Positions 1 through 8,339 are shown, counted from the stretch's first letter. The stretch: DNA of 38,261 nt from CAZVEV01 sp964625865 (GCA_964625865.1 CAZVEV010000020.1:1-38261); one strand, 5' to 3'. Program-made: numbers and translations. Notes: generated by a model not told the origin, from the sequence alone.

Positions 1-41
1 AAGCGGCAACCACGTGTCGCACGGGATCGTGGTTGCCGCTT
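1..41. terminator. Strong hairpin at window edge, probable terminator of an upstream gene
   Basis: A perfect 13-bp inverted repeat (1-13 with 29-41, arm AAGCGGCAACCAC) encloses a 15-nt loop. There is no T-tract on the plus side, so it would be an atypical intrinsic terminator or a bidirectional barrier. The gene it would end lies outside the window, so the role is inferred. Confidence 0.45.
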
Positions 42-121
42 CGCGTCAAGCCACGACACCCTGGGCCGGTCCGCCCGTCCGGCGCGCCGGCGAGGGGCGG
101 GCTCGAAGCGGAGCAACAACG

Positions 122-150
122 TTGCCTTCGGTCTCGGTGGGCCATAGAAT
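122..150 (+). promoter_or_regulatory. Sigma70-like promoter for the secreted 769-aa protein
   Basis: TTGCCT (122-127), a 17-nt spacer and TAGAAT (145-150). The -10 matches 5 of 6 consensus positions and the -35 keeps TTG. The predicted start near 157 leaves a leader of about 85 nt before the ATG at 241. Prediction from sequence only. Confidence 0.4.
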
Positions 151-240
151 GACTGTGACCATCTGAGTCCGGGGCCGACCGTCGTCCCAGGCCGGCGAAC
201 ATGAACGTACTGACATCTAACGTGCAAGGAGACAGGTCCG

Positions 241-2550
241 ATGAAGACACGCATACTTCTGATCGCGGTTTGTGTTGGCATGCTGGCAGGTCCGATCACC
301 GCGGCGCCGCCGCTGGCCAAGCGCGTCCCGGCCGGGACGCTGGCCTACATCGGCTGGGCGGGAACCAAGAGTCCGGGTTTTGCCCGCTCAACGTTCGGCC
401 AACTCCTCAACGAGCCCGCCTTCGGAAAGATCCTTGCGGCGATCAAGAAAGCCGCCCTGTCCGACATGCACGGCGCCGACGAGAAGAAGGCGTTTTCTCA
501 TTTCTGGCCGATGCTCGGCCTGGTGGCGCAGAGGCCCATCGCGGTGGCCTGGACGGGGCTCCACGAGACGCGCAGGGAGCCCGTTCCCCTCGGGGCGATC
601 CTGATCGATCTGGGCAACGACCGCCCGGTGTTCGCCAAGCACCTGGACGCCTTGCTGGCGATGGCCGAGGCCGAGGGCGCCGATTTTGCCAAAGCCACCG
701 TCGGCTCGGTGACATACAGGACGATCAAGGAAGGCAACGACCCGCCGGTGTCGTTCGGGTATATCGGCAATGTGTTCTTCGTCTCTCTCGGCCCGGGCGC
801 GGCGGCCGACTTCATCACGGTCAAGCCCTCGACGTGCCTGCAGGCCGACAAGGCCTTCGCCGCCCGCATGCGAGAGGTCGGCGGCGACGGTGAGCAGTTC
901 TCGATGTACCTGGACGTGACGGCCATCAACAAGGTCGTCACTCCGCTGATCGCGGCCGAAATGGGCCCGGGCAGGGGCCCGACGCCCGCGCAGATCTTCG
1001 GCCTGATGGGCCTGGACGGCGTGCAGGCGGTTGCAGCGGCGTCACGGTTCGTCAAGGGCGGGGTCGCCTCGCGGACGAAGATCTTCTCCCCCGCGCCGCA
1101 TCGCGGGCTGCTGGCGCTGTTCGACGGCAAGCCGCTGACGAAGGCGGACCTGTCGCACGTGCCCGCCGACGCGGACTTCGTCTGCGCCGCCAACGTGTCT
1201 CCGGCGCGGGTGTGGAACGAGATCCGCACGGCCGTCCGGTCCGCCGAGCCGCGGGCGGAACAGGAGATGCTCGAGGGCATGGCCCAGATCGAGAAGGTGC
1301 TCGGCCTGTCCATCGAGAAGGACATTCTGGGCACGATGGGCGACACGTGGGTCGTCTCGTCGGCGGCGTCGCAGGGCGGGTTCCTGACCGGCACGGTGGT
1401 GACGATCGACCTGAAGGACGCGCGGGCGTTTGGCGTGGCGGTGGGCAAGATCGAGGCCTTCTTCGAGGCCATGCTCGCCAACCAGGCGAAGGAAGCGGCC
1501 CGCCCCACGTACACGTGTGCGAGGCATCCGTACGTCCGGCAGGGTGGGCCCGGCGTGTGTCCGGAGTGTGAGATGAAGCTCGTGGAGGCCCGCAGGCGAC
1601 GCCGCCCCAAGAGCCAGCCCTCGATCGAGACCGTCAAGGCCGGCGAGACGGACGTCCGTTACGTGGCCCTGCCTGTCGGGCCGGTTCCGGTCGCGCCGGC
1701 CTGGACGGTGCACAAGGGGCGGTTCTACATGGCCCTGTTCCCACAGGTCATCCAGGCCACCATCGACAACGACGGCGCCGCACCGCTGACCTCCGTGCCC
1801 GCCTTTGCCGCCCTCCGCGCCAAGGTCAGCAAGAACGCCTCCATGCTCAGCTACGTCAACACGCCGAAGATCGTCGGGAAGTTCTACAACCTGGCGCTGC
1901 TGTTCTGGACGGCAGCCGCCAACGCCGGCGCCGAGGAGTCCGGCATCCCCCTGAAGCCCGACTGGCTGCCCGCGTTGTCGAAGATCGGCAAGTACCTTCC
2001 CCCCGCCGTCAGCGCCGTCTCGGCGGACAAGACGGGCATCCTGATCGAGGAACACGCCGCCACGCCGATGCCCGGCGTGTTGGGGCGCCTGGTCACCACC
2101 TCGCTGGGCGTGGCCATCCTGGCGCCCACGCTGACGAGGGTCACGCATGACGCCAAGCGAGCGCGTTCCACGGCGAATCTCAGTAGCATCGGGAAATCCA
2201 TGTTGGGCTATCGGGCCGAGCACGATTCATTCCCCGACGACCTGCCCACACTTGCCCGTGACTACGGACTGCACTCGGGGATCTTCGTCAGCCCCGCCAG
2301 CGGGCGCCGCCCCCCGCGGCTGACTAAACAGGGATTCCAGGGCGGAGTCGACTACGTCTACGTCAAGCCGAGCAAACAACGCCCCGACCCGACGAGCGTG
2401 CTGGCCTACGAGCGTCCGGAGAACTACCGCGGGCGGGGGACCGTCGTCCTGTTCGGCGACTGCTCGGTCCGATGGCTGGACATGCCCGAATTCCGTCGCG
2501 CCCTGGCGCGAAGCGGAACCGAGATCAAGGCCGCCCGCAACGACTTCTGA
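241..2550 (+). CDS. Secreted protein (DUF3352-like) with heavy-metal-binding-like motif and pseudopilin-like C-terminus
   Basis: The function is not known. The 769-aa product starts with a Sec signal peptide (basic MKTR, hydrophobic core, AxA-type end near residue 22), so it should be exported. The body looks like the large DUF3352-type secreted proteins common in Planctomycetota. Residues 424-445 contain Cys426, His429, Cys440 and Cys443 in the order Y-T-C-x2-H-P...P-G-x-C-P-x-C, the pattern of the heavy-metal-binding domain of copper-resistance proteins (YTCPMHP...PGKCPKC). The last ~110 residues (from about 645) resemble the globular part of DUF1559/type II pseudopilin proteins, with a terminal G-D-C-S-V-R-W motif, but there is no prepilin helix here. 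The start is supported by AAGGAG about 10 nt upstream of the ATG. It has its own putative promoter. Confidence 0.85.
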   Translation: MKTRILLIAVCVGMLAGPITAAPPLAKRVPAGTLAYIGWAGTKSPGFARSTFGQLLNEPAFGKILAAIKKAALSDMHGADEKKAFSHFWPMLGLVAQRPIAVAWTGLHETRREPVPLGAILIDLGNDRPVFAKHLDALLAMAEAEGADFAKATVGSVTYRTIKEGNDPPVSFGYIGNVFFVSLGPGAAADFITVKPSTCLQADKAFAARMREVGGDGEQFSMYLDVTAINKVVTPLIAAEMGPGRGPTPAQIFGLMGLDGVQAVAAASRFVKGGVASRTKIFSPAPHRGLLALFDGKPLTKADLSHVPADADFVCAANVSPARVWNEIRTAVRSAEPRAEQEMLEGMAQIEKVLGLSIEKDILGTMGDTWVVSSAASQGGFLTGTVVTIDLKDARAFGVAVGKIEAFFEAMLANQAKEAARPTYTCARHPYVRQGGPGVCPECEMKLVEARRRRRPKSQPSIETVKAGETDVRYVALPVGPVPVAPAWTVHKGRFYMALFPQVIQATIDNDGAAPLTSVPAFAALRAKVSKNASMLSYVNTPKIVGKFYNLALLFWTAAANAGAEESGIPLKPDWLPALSKIGKYLPPAVSAVSADKTGILIEEHAATPMPGVLGRLVTTSLGVAILAPTLTRVTHDAKRARSTANLSSIGKSMLGYRAEHDSFPDDLPTLARDYGLHSGIFVSPASGRRPPRLTKQGFQGGVDYVYVKPSKQRPDPTSVLAYERPENYRGRGTVVLFGDCSVRWLDMPEFRRALARSGTEIKAARNDF

Positions 2551-2591
2551 TCCCGCGGCTTGCCGGACGCAACCGTTCCGTGCGGCGGTGT

Positions 2592-2610
2592 GGGCCGTGC
2601 GGTCCGGCCC
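2592..2610 (+). terminator. Weak hairpin after the 769-aa gene
   Basis: GGGCCG (2592-2597) pairs with CGGCCC (2605-2610) around a 7-nt loop, about 40 nt after the stop. No T-tract follows. It lies just before the next promoter, so a terminator is plausible but weakly supported. Confidence 0.25.
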
Positions 2611-2627
2611 ATGCGGTGAAGATGACC

Positions 2628-2656
2628 TTGTCAGCCGCGGTGAGGCAGTGTAGTAT
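2628..2656 (+). promoter_or_regulatory. Sigma70-like promoter for the RsbU-type phosphatase gene
   Basis: TTGTCA (2628-2633), exactly 17 nt of spacer, then TAGTAT (2651-2656). Both boxes match 5 of 6 consensus positions or nearly so. Transcription would start near 2663, leaving a leader of about 138 nt before the ATG at 2801. Confidence 0.5.
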
Positions 2657-2800
2657 TCCCTGCACGGGACCACGTTTGTAGATGGTGAGGGTAAGGATGT
2701 TCCCGGCCCAGCCACGGGATGTCTTTGCCGCGCCACATCCGTTTGGACATCGCCGTCAGTGTCGTCTTCGCCCGACTGCCGGACGGCGGGAGCCTGTGGC

Positions 2801-3292
2801 ATGATACAGTTCAACGCGTTTACCCTTCACGATCTGGTCGGGTTCATCGTGATGGGAGCTTCGTCCATCGCCATGTACTTCGTGTACTGGCGTTTTGGGC
2901 GGCGGCTGGCGGATCTGCTGTTGGCCAATCTCCTGTTGTGCAGCGCCCTGTATTGTCTGACCCCCTTTCTCTCCGACAACATTATCCCTCAGGGGACTCC
3001 CTCGCTGGCTGTCGACCATGCAGGCATCTACACGCTGTGGTCGACGAGGGCCGCATTCCTGGCGGGCATGCTGAGCATGCCCATGGTCCTGCATTTCGCC
3101 TTCGTCTACTCCTGCAGTACGAACAGGCTAAGCCGCAATACACGATGGGTCTACGTCGCCACGATCCTGCTGTGTCCGCTTGTCGTGATCGATGGGTTTC
3201 TGTGCGAGCGGCAGGTTCCGACGGCGACGACAAGCAGTTGGAGCAACAGCGTTCCGTGGTATCCTGAGCAGGGGGGGTGTATTGGCCCGTGA
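2801..3292 (+). CDS. N-terminal membrane half of an RsbU/SpoIIE-type phosphatase, interrupted by a frameshift
   Basis: This reading frame encodes several hydrophobic membrane segments (about 163 aa from the ATG at 2801, preceded by GGGAG at 8 nt) and stops just after a run of seven G at 3271-3277. Adding one G would continue the frame directly into the next ORF (…E-Q-G-G-V-Y-W-P-V-M…), giving one protein of about 506 aa with a multi-helix membrane sensor followed by a PP2C phosphatase. The ATG 42 nt further upstream, at 2759, is also in frame but lacks a good ribosome-binding site. The break may be a sequencing or assembly error in the homopolymer, a genuine mutation, or slippage-dependent expression. 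The sequence cannot tell these apart. Confidence 0.65.
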   Translation: MIQFNAFTLHDLVGFIVMGASSIAMYFVYWRFGRRLADLLLANLLLCSALYCLTPFLSDNIIPQGTPSLAVDHAGIYTLWSTRAAFLAGMLSMPMVLHFAFVYSCSTNRLSRNTRWVYVATILLCPLVVIDGFLCERQVPTATTSSWSNSVPWYPEQGGCIGP

Positions 3293-4320
3293 TGGGCCTC
3301 TTCACTACAGCGTTTCTGGGCTGTTACCTTTATGCGCTGTACGTCTTGTGGCACCCGTCCAGTACATCAGACGCCTTGGACGGACACCAGTCCAGACGCA
3401 TCGGCGCGGTCCGCTGGGGCATACTGCTTCAGGTGATGGGCACTGTCATAGACCTTGCCTTCGTCAGTCTGGAGTACAAGGGGCCTCCCGCATTCCCCGT
3501 GACGTCTCTTGCCATGGGCATCGTCTTCGTCTGGGCCATCGCGCGTGAGCACATGGCTCTTGGCCGCTACAAGATCCGCAGAGACAGGGACTTCAGTATC
3601 GCCCGAACGATCCAACGGGGCCTCTTGCCCGAGGGGCCACCCTCGTTGGACGGTTTCGACATCGCAGGGTGGAGCCAAGCGGCCGACGAAGCCGGCGGCG
3701 ACGTGTACGATTTCCAGATGCTGTCCCATGGACAGTGCATGATTCTTCTGGCCGACGTGAGCAGCCACGGTATCGGTCCGGCGCTGCTGGCGGCGGAAGT
3801 GCGGGCGTATTTCCGTGCCCTTAGCATGCAGACGACCGACGTGTCGCGGGTCATGCGGGACCTGCAGAGGCTTCTGTCCGACGATCTCGACGGCGGGTGG
3901 GGTGTCACGTGCTTCCTGGGGCGGCTTGACGCGGGCAAGCGCGAGTTGTCGTACGTGTCGGCGGGGCAGGCGCCGCTGTTGTTCTACGACGGGAAGACCC
4001 GGCGGTTCAGCGAGCGAGGCGCCACGACCATTCCGCTGTACGGCGGGTTGCTTGACGCGTCCGTCGATACCGACCCGCATCGTCACGCCTTTGCCCCGGG
4101 CGATATGCTCATCGTTCCCAGCGACGGGCTGTGGGAGGTGGACGACGGAAGGGGGGGGCTGCTCGGCACGGATGGGTTCTGTCGGATCCTCGGTACGGGC
4201 AGTCCGGGCACGGCGGCGGACGTTGTCGACCGCGCCTGGATGGGTGTAGCCGATTTCGCGGGCAAGCGTAAGCAAGTTGATGATCAGACGCTGCTTGTTG
4301 TCCGGCGGTTGATGGAATAG
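3277..4320 (+). CDS. PP2C-type serine phosphatase (RsbU/SpoIIE family), C-terminal half of the split membrane phosphatase
   Basis: Residues 1-95 continue the membrane segments of the preceding frame, and residues ~105-347 form a SpoIIE/RsbU PP2C domain. Metal-binding aspartates are visible: Asp142 in G-G-D-V-Y-D, Asp160 in A-D-V-S-S-H-G, Asp283 in S-D-G and Asp336 in D-D-Q-T. The family dephosphorylates anti-sigma-factor antagonists (STAS proteins) in partner-switching cascades, and the membrane part probably senses an envelope signal. No STAS or anti-sigma gene is adjacent. The nominal start is a GTG inside the G-run, with no proper ribosome-binding site. That argues it is not an independent gene but the second half of a protein beginning at 2801. 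Confidence 0.75.
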   Translation: MYWPVMGLFTTAFLGCYLYALYVLWHPSSTSDALDGHQSRRIGAVRWGILLQVMGTVIDLAFVSLEYKGPPAFPVTSLAMGIVFVWAIAREHMALGRYKIRRDRDFSIARTIQRGLLPEGPPSLDGFDIAGWSQAADEAGGDVYDFQMLSHGQCMILLADVSSHGIGPALLAAEVRAYFRALSMQTTDVSRVMRDLQRLLSDDLDGGWGVTCFLGRLDAGKRELSYVSAGQAPLLFYDGKTRRFSERGATTIPLYGGLLDASVDTDPHRHAFAPGDMLIVPSDGLWEVDDGRGGLLGTDGFCRILGTGSPGTAADVVDRAWMGVADFAGKRKQVDDQTLLVVRRLME

Positions 4321-4403
4321 CCTCTGCGCCAAGACGGTCCGGCGCATGAGGGGCGTTCGGCGATAGGTACGTCTCAGAGCACTTTGATGAAAGGACTTCC
4401 TCC

Positions 4404-5471
4404 ATGACCAGGACATGTCGGGTTCCGGCGGCCGCTGTTCTTGTGGCGATATCCCTCCTCTGTGGACTCTGCGCGCGGGCTCCCGGCGGGACCGGATACC
4501 TGGACAGGGACTTGTCCCTTCGCATGCCGGCCGCCCTGAGCCGCTTCTCGTCTTATGGTGACGTCGCCGCTGTCGGCGGTGCGTCGGCGGGCAGCAAGTG
4601 GAGTTCATCCGTCAATCCCGCCTCGACCGGCTGGCTGGACGTGGTGGGCGAATTCGGCATGGTCGCCAGTCCGCAGTATGCCGTAATCGACTTCGGCGCC
4701 GGGGCGAGGATGGGCGTGGGAACCGCCGCGGCCACGATAGACCTGGGCAACTGGGGCGTGCTGCAGCCGGCCTTCGCCCAGGTCAGCAGCAACGAGAAGG
4801 CGATGCGGCCGGCCCCGCCGCCTCTCGGGGTGAGGTTCGACTTCGACTACTCGCTGGACTACTACCAGTGCCAGTGGGCCAAGCGTATCGAAGACTGGGC
4901 CGTCGGGCTGAACGTCAACTATGGCCCCTCGACCGCCCGGGTCAACATGGGCACGGTTGACGTCAGCAAGACCCGGTCGGAGAACTACGGCGTGCGCGGG
5001 GGCGTGCTTCACGAGGTGGTCGACAAGCTGCTGATCGGACTTGTAGTGGACTACGCCCAGTCCAGCGACCGCACCGCGATGTACGATTTCCTGGGCCTCG
5101 GCGGGGGCACGGTCAAGATGAACGATACGACCAAGCAGTACATCACGCGGATTGGCGCATCATACGAGTACAAGGAAGACTCGGCCGTCTATCTCGACCA
5201 CCAGTTCTTCAAGGCGACCAACAGCACGGGGCGACTGATGACCCACCGGTTTCTGGCCGGCGTGGACCACCAGGTGGTCAAGGGCTTGTTTCTCCGCGCC
5301 GGCGGGGCGGTGGACGCCACCGGCCAGACCGGCTTCACGTGCGGCCTGGGGGTGTACCCCACCGACTGGTTCACGATCGACGTGGGCTACCAATACGACA
5401 TGTTCCCCGAGTTATCGCCGGAATTCGGGCGGGCACACACCTTCATCCTGTCGATCGGCCTGACGTACTGA
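4404..5471 (+). CDS. Outer-membrane beta-barrel protein
   Basis: A 355-aa protein with a signal peptide (hydrophobic core at residues ~8-24). The rest is rich in alternating polar/hydrophobic stretches, glycine and aromatic residues. It ends …F-I-L-S-I-G-L-T-Y, so the last residue is aromatic, as in proteins inserted by the BAM complex. This fits an outer-membrane barrel of the OmpP1/FadL- or PorV-like general type, but I cannot assign the subfamily or a substrate. AAAGGA lies just upstream of the ATG. The gene is convergent with sppA, separated by 14 nt. Confidence 0.7.
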   Translation: MTRTCRVPAAAVLVAISLLCGLCARAPGGTGYLDRDLSLRMPAALSRFSSYGDVAAVGGASAGSKWSSSVNPASTGWLDVVGEFGMVASPQYAVIDFGAGARMGVGTAAATIDLGNWGVLQPAFAQVSSNEKAMRPAPPPLGVRFDFDYSLDYYQCQWAKRIEDWAVGLNVNYGPSTARVNMGTVDVSKTRSENYGVRGGVLHEVVDKLLIGLVVDYAQSSDRTAMYDFLGLGGGTVKMNDTTKQYITRIGASYEYKEDSAVYLDHQFFKATNSTGRLMTHRFLAGVDHQVVKGLFLRAGGAVDATGQTGFTCGLGVYPTDWFTIDVGYQYDMFPELSPEFGRAHTFILSIGLTY

Positions 5472-5484
5472 CGGCATGCGCCGT
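5471..5484. terminator. Short hairpin between convergent barrel gene and sppA
   Basis: ACGGC (5471-5475) pairs with GCCGT (5480-5484) around ATGC. It overlaps the last base of the barrel gene's stop and fills the 14-nt convergent gap. It is small and has no T-tract, so it is a weak bidirectional terminator candidate. Confidence 0.3.
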
Positions 5485-5485
5485 G

Positions 5486-6487
5486 CTACCGCGGCCCGGT
5501 CCGGCCGGTCCAGAGGTACATGAAGCGGGGGCGGGCGCCGTCGGCGAGGGTGTCCAGGGAGACGTTGATCATGTTGATCTGCGGCGCGGCGCCCGGGGCC
5601 TGGCTGTAAGCGTTGGCGCGATAGCCGTACGGACGGGAGTACATGACCATCTCGGCCCGGGAGACGCCGGCAAGCACCTTGGCCAGTTCGAACGCGTCGT
5701 CCATGTAGCCCAGGTCGTCAACCAGGCCGTTGGCCTTGGCCTGCTGGCCCGTGTAAATCCGCCCGTCGGCCAACTTCCGCACCTGCGCCAGCGACAGGTC
5801 CGTCCGTGACCCCGCCACGATGCCCACGAACCGCTCGTAGAACGCGTCGATCATCTCCTGCATGACGGCCACGTCCTTGTCGTCCAGCGGCTTGAACATC
5901 GAGCCCATGTCCTTCATCGCCCCGCTGGTGACGGCCTTGGTCTCCACGCCCAGCATCCGCAGCGTGCCGGCCACGCTCAGCATCTGAGAGATCACGCCGA
6001 TCGATCCGGTCACGCTGGTCGGATGGGCCAGTATCCGGTCGGCCCCGCAGGCGATGTAGTATCCGCCCGAGGCCCCGACGTCTTCGATCATCGCCACCAC
6101 CGGCACGCCGCGCTTGGCGCGGAACCGCGTCAGCGCCCGGTACATGATGTCGCTGGCGGTCACGCCGCCGCCGGGGGAGTTGATCCTGACGATGACGGCA
6201 CAGACGTCCGAGTCGTCGGCCGCGGTGTCCAGCTTCTCGACGAACAGGCTCACCGGGTTCTCGCCCCCGCCGAACATTCCCCGCTCTCGCGTGTTGGCTA
6301 TCACGCCGTCGACGTCGACGATGGCGACCTTGTCGGTGATGAACCACCCGTCGTCTCCGCCAACGGTGGTCTCCTCAAGTTCCTCTTTCACGTCGACGGG
6401 CCGAAGCAGGATGCCCATGTCCCCGCCGCACCCGCCGAGACACGTCAGAGCTGTCACGATAATCAGGATTTTCGCGTAGTTATTCAT
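5486..6487 (-). CDS. sppA: Signal peptide peptidase SppA, lipoprotein form
   Basis: SppA is a membrane serine protease that degrades cleaved signal peptides. This 333-aa product has a lipobox L-G-G-C with Cys20, so it is probably lipid-anchored rather than held by a transmembrane helix. The S49 core is intact: N-S-P-G-G-G (residues 103-108), then G-A-S-G-G-Y-Y with Ser140 as the likely nucleophile, and Lys192 in S-G-A-M-K-D-M-G as the likely general base. The 52-residue Ser-Lys spacing equals that of Bacillus subtilis SppA (Ser147/Lys199). I chose the ATG at 6487 because it begins the lipoprotein signal. The open frame continues upstream but reads through the repeat cluster. No Shine-Dalgarno sequence precedes it, and a -10-like box sits directly upstream. 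Confidence 0.92.
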   Translation of the reverse strand: MNNYAKILIIVTALTCLGGCGGDMGILLRPVDVKEELEETTVGGDDGWFITDKVAIVDVDGVIANTRERGMFGGGENPVSLFVEKLDTAADDSDVCAVIVRINSPGGGVTASDIMYRALTRFRAKRGVPVVAMIEDVGASGGYYIACGADRILAHPTSVTGSIGVISQMLSVAGTLRMLGVETKAVTSGAMKDMGSMFKPLDDKDVAVMQEMIDAFYERFVGIVAGSRTDLSLAQVRKLADGRIYTGQQAKANGLVDDLGYMDDAFELAKVLAGVSRAEMVMYSRPYGYRANAYSQAPGAAPQINMINVSLDTLADGARPRFMYLWTGRTGPR

Positions 6488-6494
6488 GGCGGGA

Positions 6495-6524
6495 ATCGTA
6501 CCACCGCCGACGGGGGGTCCGCAA
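6495..6524 (-). promoter_or_regulatory. Possible promoter of sppA, implying a leaderless mRNA
   Basis: Read on the minus strand: TTGCGG (6524-6519), an 18-nt spacer, then TACGAT (6500-6495). Transcription would begin about 7 nt later, at or next to the A of the ATG at 6487. The match to consensus is moderate (4 of 6 at -10). Confidence 0.3.
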
Positions 6525-6529
6525 GGAAA

Positions 6530-6712
6530 CTTGTCGTTCGTTCCATGTTTAGCGGGCGAGCTTGCTCGCCGTGTCTCCGTTCGATACACGCACCGCGTTC
6601 GGTGGTTCTCGGCGTCGCAAGCGACGCCGCACGCGGGGCAAGCCCCGCCGCCAAACGTGGAGAGAACGACAACATTGAGCGCCGCTAGACGTGGAGCAAA
6701 TGACAAGCGAAC
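6530..6712. repeat. Cluster of REP-like palindromic elements, three head modules and three hairpins
   Basis: A head motif close to CTTGTCGTTCGYTCCAYGT, followed by TTTAGCGG, occurs once on plus (6530-6554) and twice on minus (6673-6649 and 6707-6681). Two of the heads lead into GC palindromes: GGCGAGC-tt-GCTCGCC (6555-6570) and GCGGGGC-aa-GCCCCGC (6633-6648). A further perfect palindrome, GGCGTCGC-aa-GCGACGCC, is at 6611-6628. This resembles extragenic palindromic (REP) units in a divergent arrangement. It fills most of the 318-nt gap between sppA and the next gene. Confidence 0.7.
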
Positions 6713-6805
6713 AATACGGTTGCAATGGGCGCAGCGTGTCCGTAGAGTAATAGCTTTGACGGACAAGGTAGCTTTCGCCGTCGGGCCCCGCCCGGCGGAC
6801 TCGAG

Positions 6806-7090
6806 GTGTGCCCCGTGGGTCCGAGTCGTCGCGAATCGCCCGAACTGCCGCAACAGTTTGCCGACAGCCTCACCAGCGAGGAACGTATGCTGGTCGTGCT
6901 GAAGCATGAACTGTATGAAGGCAGTTGGGATGAGATGGTCGCCGATCTGCAGGCCCGTCTCGAGGGTCGGCCCTATATCTTCAAGCTGGCCCACAGGATC
7001 ATCGACGATCTGGAACGGATCAAGCGGCTTCGAGCCTTCGAGCGTCAGCATGGCGTTGACCTCAGCGCGTTTGTGGAACTGGACCGGTAA
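6806..7090 (+). CDS. Small hypothetical protein, 94 aa
   Basis: I do not recognise a named family. The protein is mostly helical in appearance, charged and without a signal peptide, so it is probably cytosolic. Its central part (L-T-S-E-E-R-M-L-V-V-L…E-G-S-W-D-E-M) and the segment R-P-Y-I-F-K-L look like real coding sequence, and the codon pattern matches the neighbours. The GTG at 6806 is the longest start. No convincing ribosome-binding site precedes it, and an ATG at residue 27 could be used instead. It lies 40 nt before the PQQ-propeller lipoprotein gene and may be co-transcribed with it. Confidence 0.55.
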   Translation: MCPVGPSRRESPELPQQFADSLTSEERMLVVLKHELYEGSWDEMVADLQARLEGRPYIFKLAHRIIDDLERIKRLRAFERQHGVDLSAFVELDR

Positions 7091-7130
7091 GTTCGCCCGC
7101 GGGCGAGCGGAACTTGTAGAGGAGTTGGAC

Positions 7131-8339
7131 ATGCGTGGGATAGGCAAGTGCGTGGCGATCATGGCGCTGTGTGTCACGGCGGTCGGTTGCGGTCCGGGCG
7201 TCTACCGGGGCGTGCCTTCTCCGGACGTGCTGAAGACCGCCGACCTGCAGTACTACTGGGAGTTCGACCTCAAGCCCGACAGTGGTGAGCGCATCACGTC
7301 GATCTGGCTGATGGACGAGAAGCTCTACTGCCTGACCAGCCTGAATCGCATGGTGGCCGTCGACGCGGCCACCGGCGTGCCGCGGTGGGCGTATGACGTG
7401 GCGATCCCGTCGGACACGGTCTTTCTCCCGCCGGCCCACTTCAGCGACATTCGCGTCTCGGACAAGGTCCACGGCGTCTCGCATATGATGGAGTGGAACG
7501 AACTGCCGGACGTCGAGCCGTTCGACGCGGTCCTGCTCAACACGGTCTATCACGTGGTCGTTCTGAACCGGGCCACCGGCACGGAGGTGCGGCGCATCGC
7601 GTTCAAGTTCCCGGCCAACTCCGGTGGCAGCACCGACGGGCGACATTTCTTCACCGGCGCCACCGGGGGACGGTATCACGCGATCGCCCTGAACGAGGCC
7701 CTGCATGCCTGGAGCCTGTCGACCGACAGCATCATCTCCTCGCCGCCGGCCTACTACAACGGGCGCCTGTTCGTTGCCGGCGAGGACCACTACCTGTACT
7801 CCGCGGAAGTCGGCATGCAGGGCAAGCGGGTCTGGCGCCAGACGCTGGACGGGGCGGTGACGGGGCAGATTCACGTCGACGCGCGGGGCTGCTTCGTTCC
7901 CTGCCAGGACAACCGTCTCTATGCGTTCGACTCGATGAGCGGCACGGGACTGTGGGATCCGTTCGTCTGTGCCGGACCGCTGTCCCAGGGCGTCCAGGTC
8001 GGCGAGGACACGATCTTCCAGTATGCCGATCGCGACGGCCTGTACGCCATCAACGTGGCCAACGGCAGGAAGAGATGGCACATGCCTTCTTCCCTTCCCT
8101 CTCACGTGGCCGGGGTCATCGAGGGCATGGTCTACGTGGTGGACGGCGAGTCGAGACAACTGCGGATCGTGGACGAGTTGCTGGGCAAGGTCTCCGACGC
8201 GATCGACTTCGAAGCCGGCGTGATGGTCGCGCGCAACGGGCTGATGCCCGCCATCTTCATCGCCACACCCGACGGCCGCGTCTTCTGCCTCCGACCGACC
8301 GCCGCCGGCAGACTGACTGCTGAAATGCTGCGGGAATAG
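7131..8339 (+). CDS. PQQ-like beta-propeller lipoprotein
   Basis: The 402-aa product begins with a lipoprotein signal ending A-V-G-C (Cys20), so it should be lipid-anchored outside the inner membrane. Repeated motifs of the form A-x-D-x-x-T-G-x-x-x-W (V-D-A-A-T-G-V-P-R-W, A-I-N-V-A-N-G-R-K-R-W, A-F-D-S-M-S-G-T-G-L-W) mark a PQQ/quinoprotein-type propeller. The same fold is found in BamB, an assembly factor for outer-membrane barrels, but orthology to BamB cannot be claimed. No dehydrogenase active-site residues are evident, so it is more likely a scaffold or binding protein. GAGGAG 6 nt before the ATG sets the start. purH follows 87 nt later. Confidence 0.8.
   Translation: MRGIGKCVAIMALCVTAVGCGPGVYRGVPSPDVLKTADLQYYWEFDLKPDSGERITSIWLMDEKLYCLTSLNRMVAVDAATGVPRWAYDVAIPSDTVFLPPAHFSDIRVSDKVHGVSHMMEWNELPDVEPFDAVLLNTVYHVVVLNRATGTEVRRIAFKFPANSGGSTDGRHFFTGATGGRYHAIALNEALHAWSLSTDSIISSPPAYYNGRLFVAGEDHYLYSAEVGMQGKRVWRQTLDGAVTGQIHVDARGCFVPCQDNRLYAFDSMSGTGLWDPFVCAGPLSQGVQVGEDTIFQYADRDGLYAINVANGRKRWHMPSSLPSHVAGVIEGMVYVVDGESRQLRIVDELLGKVSDAIDFEAGVMVARNGLMPAIFIATPDGRVFCLRPTAAGRLTAEMLRE

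Noticed and set aside
6488..7177. Upstream extension of the sppA reading frame to a 563-aa protein
   Set aside because: It would run through the palindromic repeat cluster and place the lipoprotein signal in mid-protein. The ATG at 6487 gives a complete lipobox start.
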